DNA of 13,546 bases from Candidatus Saccharibacteria bacterium UBA6575. GTDB taxonomy: Bacteria; Patescibacteriota; Saccharimonadia; Saccharimonadales; Saccharimonadaceae. The notes under the pieces were generated by a model. That model had not been told where the DNA came from, did not search any database, and was given only the letters and a program-made list of their open reading frames with translations. Where the stretch lies: assembly GCA_002434005.1 (NCBI GenBank), contig DJJF01000033.1, positions 51,584 through 65,129 on the forward strand, given 5' to 3'. A program made the translations under genes and the position numbers. How positions within the stretch are numbered: the first letter of the stretch is position 1; every line of letters begins with the position of its first letter. Shown piece after piece: positions 12,373 through 13,546 of the stretch.

Positions 12373-13452
12373 ATGAAACTATTCTTTGATGCCCGCTACA
12401 TTCGTACCGATTACCCGGACGGCATAAGTCGCTATTCTTCTGAAGTCGCTTATGCCCTCGCCAAACTTCACCCTGTCACATTTATTGTTTCGAGCGATGA
12501 ACAGGCTGCCATGCTCCCCGAAAACTCGCAGGCAATAAAGATCCACAGGGTCGACTCGTGGCTCGAACCGTTTACAAGCATGCGTCTGAATAAATTTGGC
12601 CCTGACGTTGTATTTAGCCCCATGCAAACCATGGGTAGCTTTGGTAGGCGCTTCAAGCTCATCTTGACCCTTCATGACATGATTTATTATATTCACCGTT
12701 TGCCACCACCGAGCGCGAAGGGTATTGTACGGCCGCTTTGGCGATTATTCCACATGGCATATTGGCCGCAGCGACTCGTGCTTAATCGAGCCGATACCGT
12801 GGCAACTGTTTCAGAAACATCGCGAGAAGAAATCGCACACGCCAAGCTAACGAAGCGGCCATTGATTGTCGTATCGAACGCAGCCCGTGATCTCTCGCCG
12901 CTTCTCGCTTCACCAGTCAAACAAGGTGAAGAGCCGCCAAAGAATCTTGTGTTCATGGGCACATTATTGCCGTACAAAAATGCCGAGACGCTTATTGAAA
13001 TGATGCGACACTTACCAAATCGAACACTGCACTTGTGTAGTAAAGTTTCACCCGCTCGAAAGCTCGAACTCGAAAAACTTATTCCGACTGGAGCAACAGT
13101 TGTATTCCATAACGGCGTAAGCGACGAGGAGTATGCGGCGCTGCTTGCAGACGACGCAATCATGGTGAGTGCCAGTCGGGCAGAGGGGTATGGCCTGCCG
13201 CTTGCGGAAGCTCTCAAATTAGGTGTGCCAGCAGTTGTGAGTGATCGACCATTCTTTCACGAAATCGCCGGTAACGACTCTGCTGTATTTGCCGATCCAA
13301 ACGATACCGAAAATTTTGCTCGCGGAGTGCAATCACTGAACGATTTCGCTGAACGCCAAAAACGCATTGATGCCGGGCTCATTGCTGTGAACCGCTTTAG
13401 CTGGGATGAATCCGCCAAAGTATTACTGGATGCGTGCAAAAAGCTAGCCTAA
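12373..13452 (+). CDS. GT4-family glycosyltransferase (mannosyltransferase-like)
   Basis: 359 residues with a GT-B fold. The N-terminal domain begins LFFDARYI and has a glycine-containing loop YPDGISRYSSEVAYAL (14-29), then DVVFSPMQTMG (78-88) and TLHDMIYY (99-106). The linker carries VATVSETSREEI (143-154) and IVVSNAA (165-171). The donor domain has NLVFMGTLLPYKN (191-203) with Lys202 in the usual phosphate-binding place, and the EX7E motif at Glu271 and Glu279 (RAEGYGLPLAEAL). This pattern is common in GT4 mannosyltransferases of capsule, O-antigen or exopolysaccharide pathways. It is divergent from the other GT4 gene but not a close copy of it. There is no membrane helix. The donor sugar and acceptor are unknown. 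Confidence 0.9.
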   Translation: MKLFFDARYIRTDYPDGISRYSSEVAYALAKLHPVTFIVSSDEQAAMLPENSQAIKIHRVDSWLEPFTSMRLNKFGPDVVFSPMQTMGSFGRRFKLILTLHDMIYYIHRLPPPSAKGIVRPLWRLFHMAYWPQRLVLNRADTVATVSETSREEIAHAKLTKRPLIVVSNAARDLSPLLASPVKQGEEPPKNLVFMGTLLPYKNAETLIEMMRHLPNRTLHLCSKVSPARKLELEKLIPTGATVVFHNGVSDEEYAALLADDAIMVSASRAEGYGLPLAEALKLGVPAVVSDRPFFHEIAGNDSAVFADPNDTENFARGVQSLNDFAERQKRIDAGLIAVNRFSWDESAKVLLDACKKLA

Positions 13453-13491
13453 AAAGTACAACGGCCCTCATCTATTGTCTGATGAGGGCCG
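13451..13491 (-). terminator. Intrinsic terminator for the gene entering from the right edge
   Basis: CGGCCCTCATC (13462-13472) and GATGAGGGCCG (13481-13491) are perfect 11-base arms with an 8-base loop. On the minus strand the stem is followed by TTGTACTTTTT, a near-continuous T tract. It lies just after the stop of a minus-strand gene (13501). On the plus strand no T run follows, though the stem may still help end transcription of the glycosyltransferase gene. Confidence 0.75.
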
Positions 13492-13500
13492 AAGCACCTG

Positions 13501-13546
13501 TTACATTGCAGTCATTAGGCCGAGGGCCTTGTCGAATGCCTTGTTC
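13501..13546 (-). CDS. C-terminal end of an unidentified minus-strand protein
   Basis: The minus strand reads NKAFDKALGLMTAM and then TAA (13503-13501), with the frame open to the window edge. The intrinsic terminator 10 bases downstream supports a real gene end. The tail is helical and alanine-rich; 14 residues are too few to name the protein. Confidence 0.5.
   Translation of the reverse strand, partial: NKAFDKALGLMTAM

Noticed and set aside
1..13546. CRISPR arrays, insertion sequences, tRNA or rRNA genes.
   Set aside because: No regularly spaced direct repeats, transposase frames, tRNA cloverleaf landmarks or rRNA core sequences were seen on reading both strands.

Overview
The window looks like a chromosomal stretch of a small-genome bacterium of the Candidatus Saccharibacteria (TM7) type. 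This is inferred from gene content and style: an F-type ATP synthase operon, type IV pilin-like leaders of the form GFALPTVMIA, very tight packing with tail-to-tail gene overlaps, UGA used as a normal stop (so not a code-25 Gracilibacteria or Absconditabacteria genome), and several promoters lying only 8-9 bases before the start codon. No marker gene in the window proves the taxonomy.

Layout. Bases 1-2319 (minus strand) hold the front of an ATP synthase operon in the order AtpI-like, atpB, atpE, atpF, atpH, atpA (only the first codons of atpA). A 67-aa CxxC protein (2361-2564, plus) shares a palindromic promoter core with the operon. Bases 2554-6038 (minus) carry two adjacent large pilin-like proteins. 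Both have nearly the same prepilin leader and helix, but different beta-propeller heads: a seven-repeat, disulfide-patterned RCC1 propeller, and a propeller like the ones in Bacteroidetes gliding/T9SS surface proteins. Then come a glutaredoxin (6150-6422) and an unrecognised 286-aa protein (6468-7328), both plus, facing an ABC-F ATPase (7322-8956, minus).

The divergent interval 8957-9046 has two face-to-face promoters and an AT-rich palindrome. It drives an unrecognised 153-aa protein (9050-9511) that ends in a strong terminator. Next is a roughly 545-base stretch with its own consensus promoter and intrinsic terminator, many hairpins and no convincing ORF (9621-10164). I read it as a large structured RNA that I cannot assign to a family. 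It is followed by an alpha/beta hydrolase (10185-11018, plus), which overlaps tail-to-tail by 44 bases with a GT4 glycosyltransferase (10975-12189, minus). A second GT4 glycosyltransferase (12373-13452, plus) is divergent from it. The last bases hold the C-terminal end of another minus-strand gene with its terminator.

How the genes fit together. The ATP synthase supplies or dissipates membrane energy. The two pilin-propeller fusions are the best candidates for the molecules by which a host-dependent cell touches its host. The two glycosyltransferases and the hydrolase are likely to act on envelope glycolipids or surface glycans. The most interesting items are the modular pilin/propeller pair and the unidentified structured RNA.
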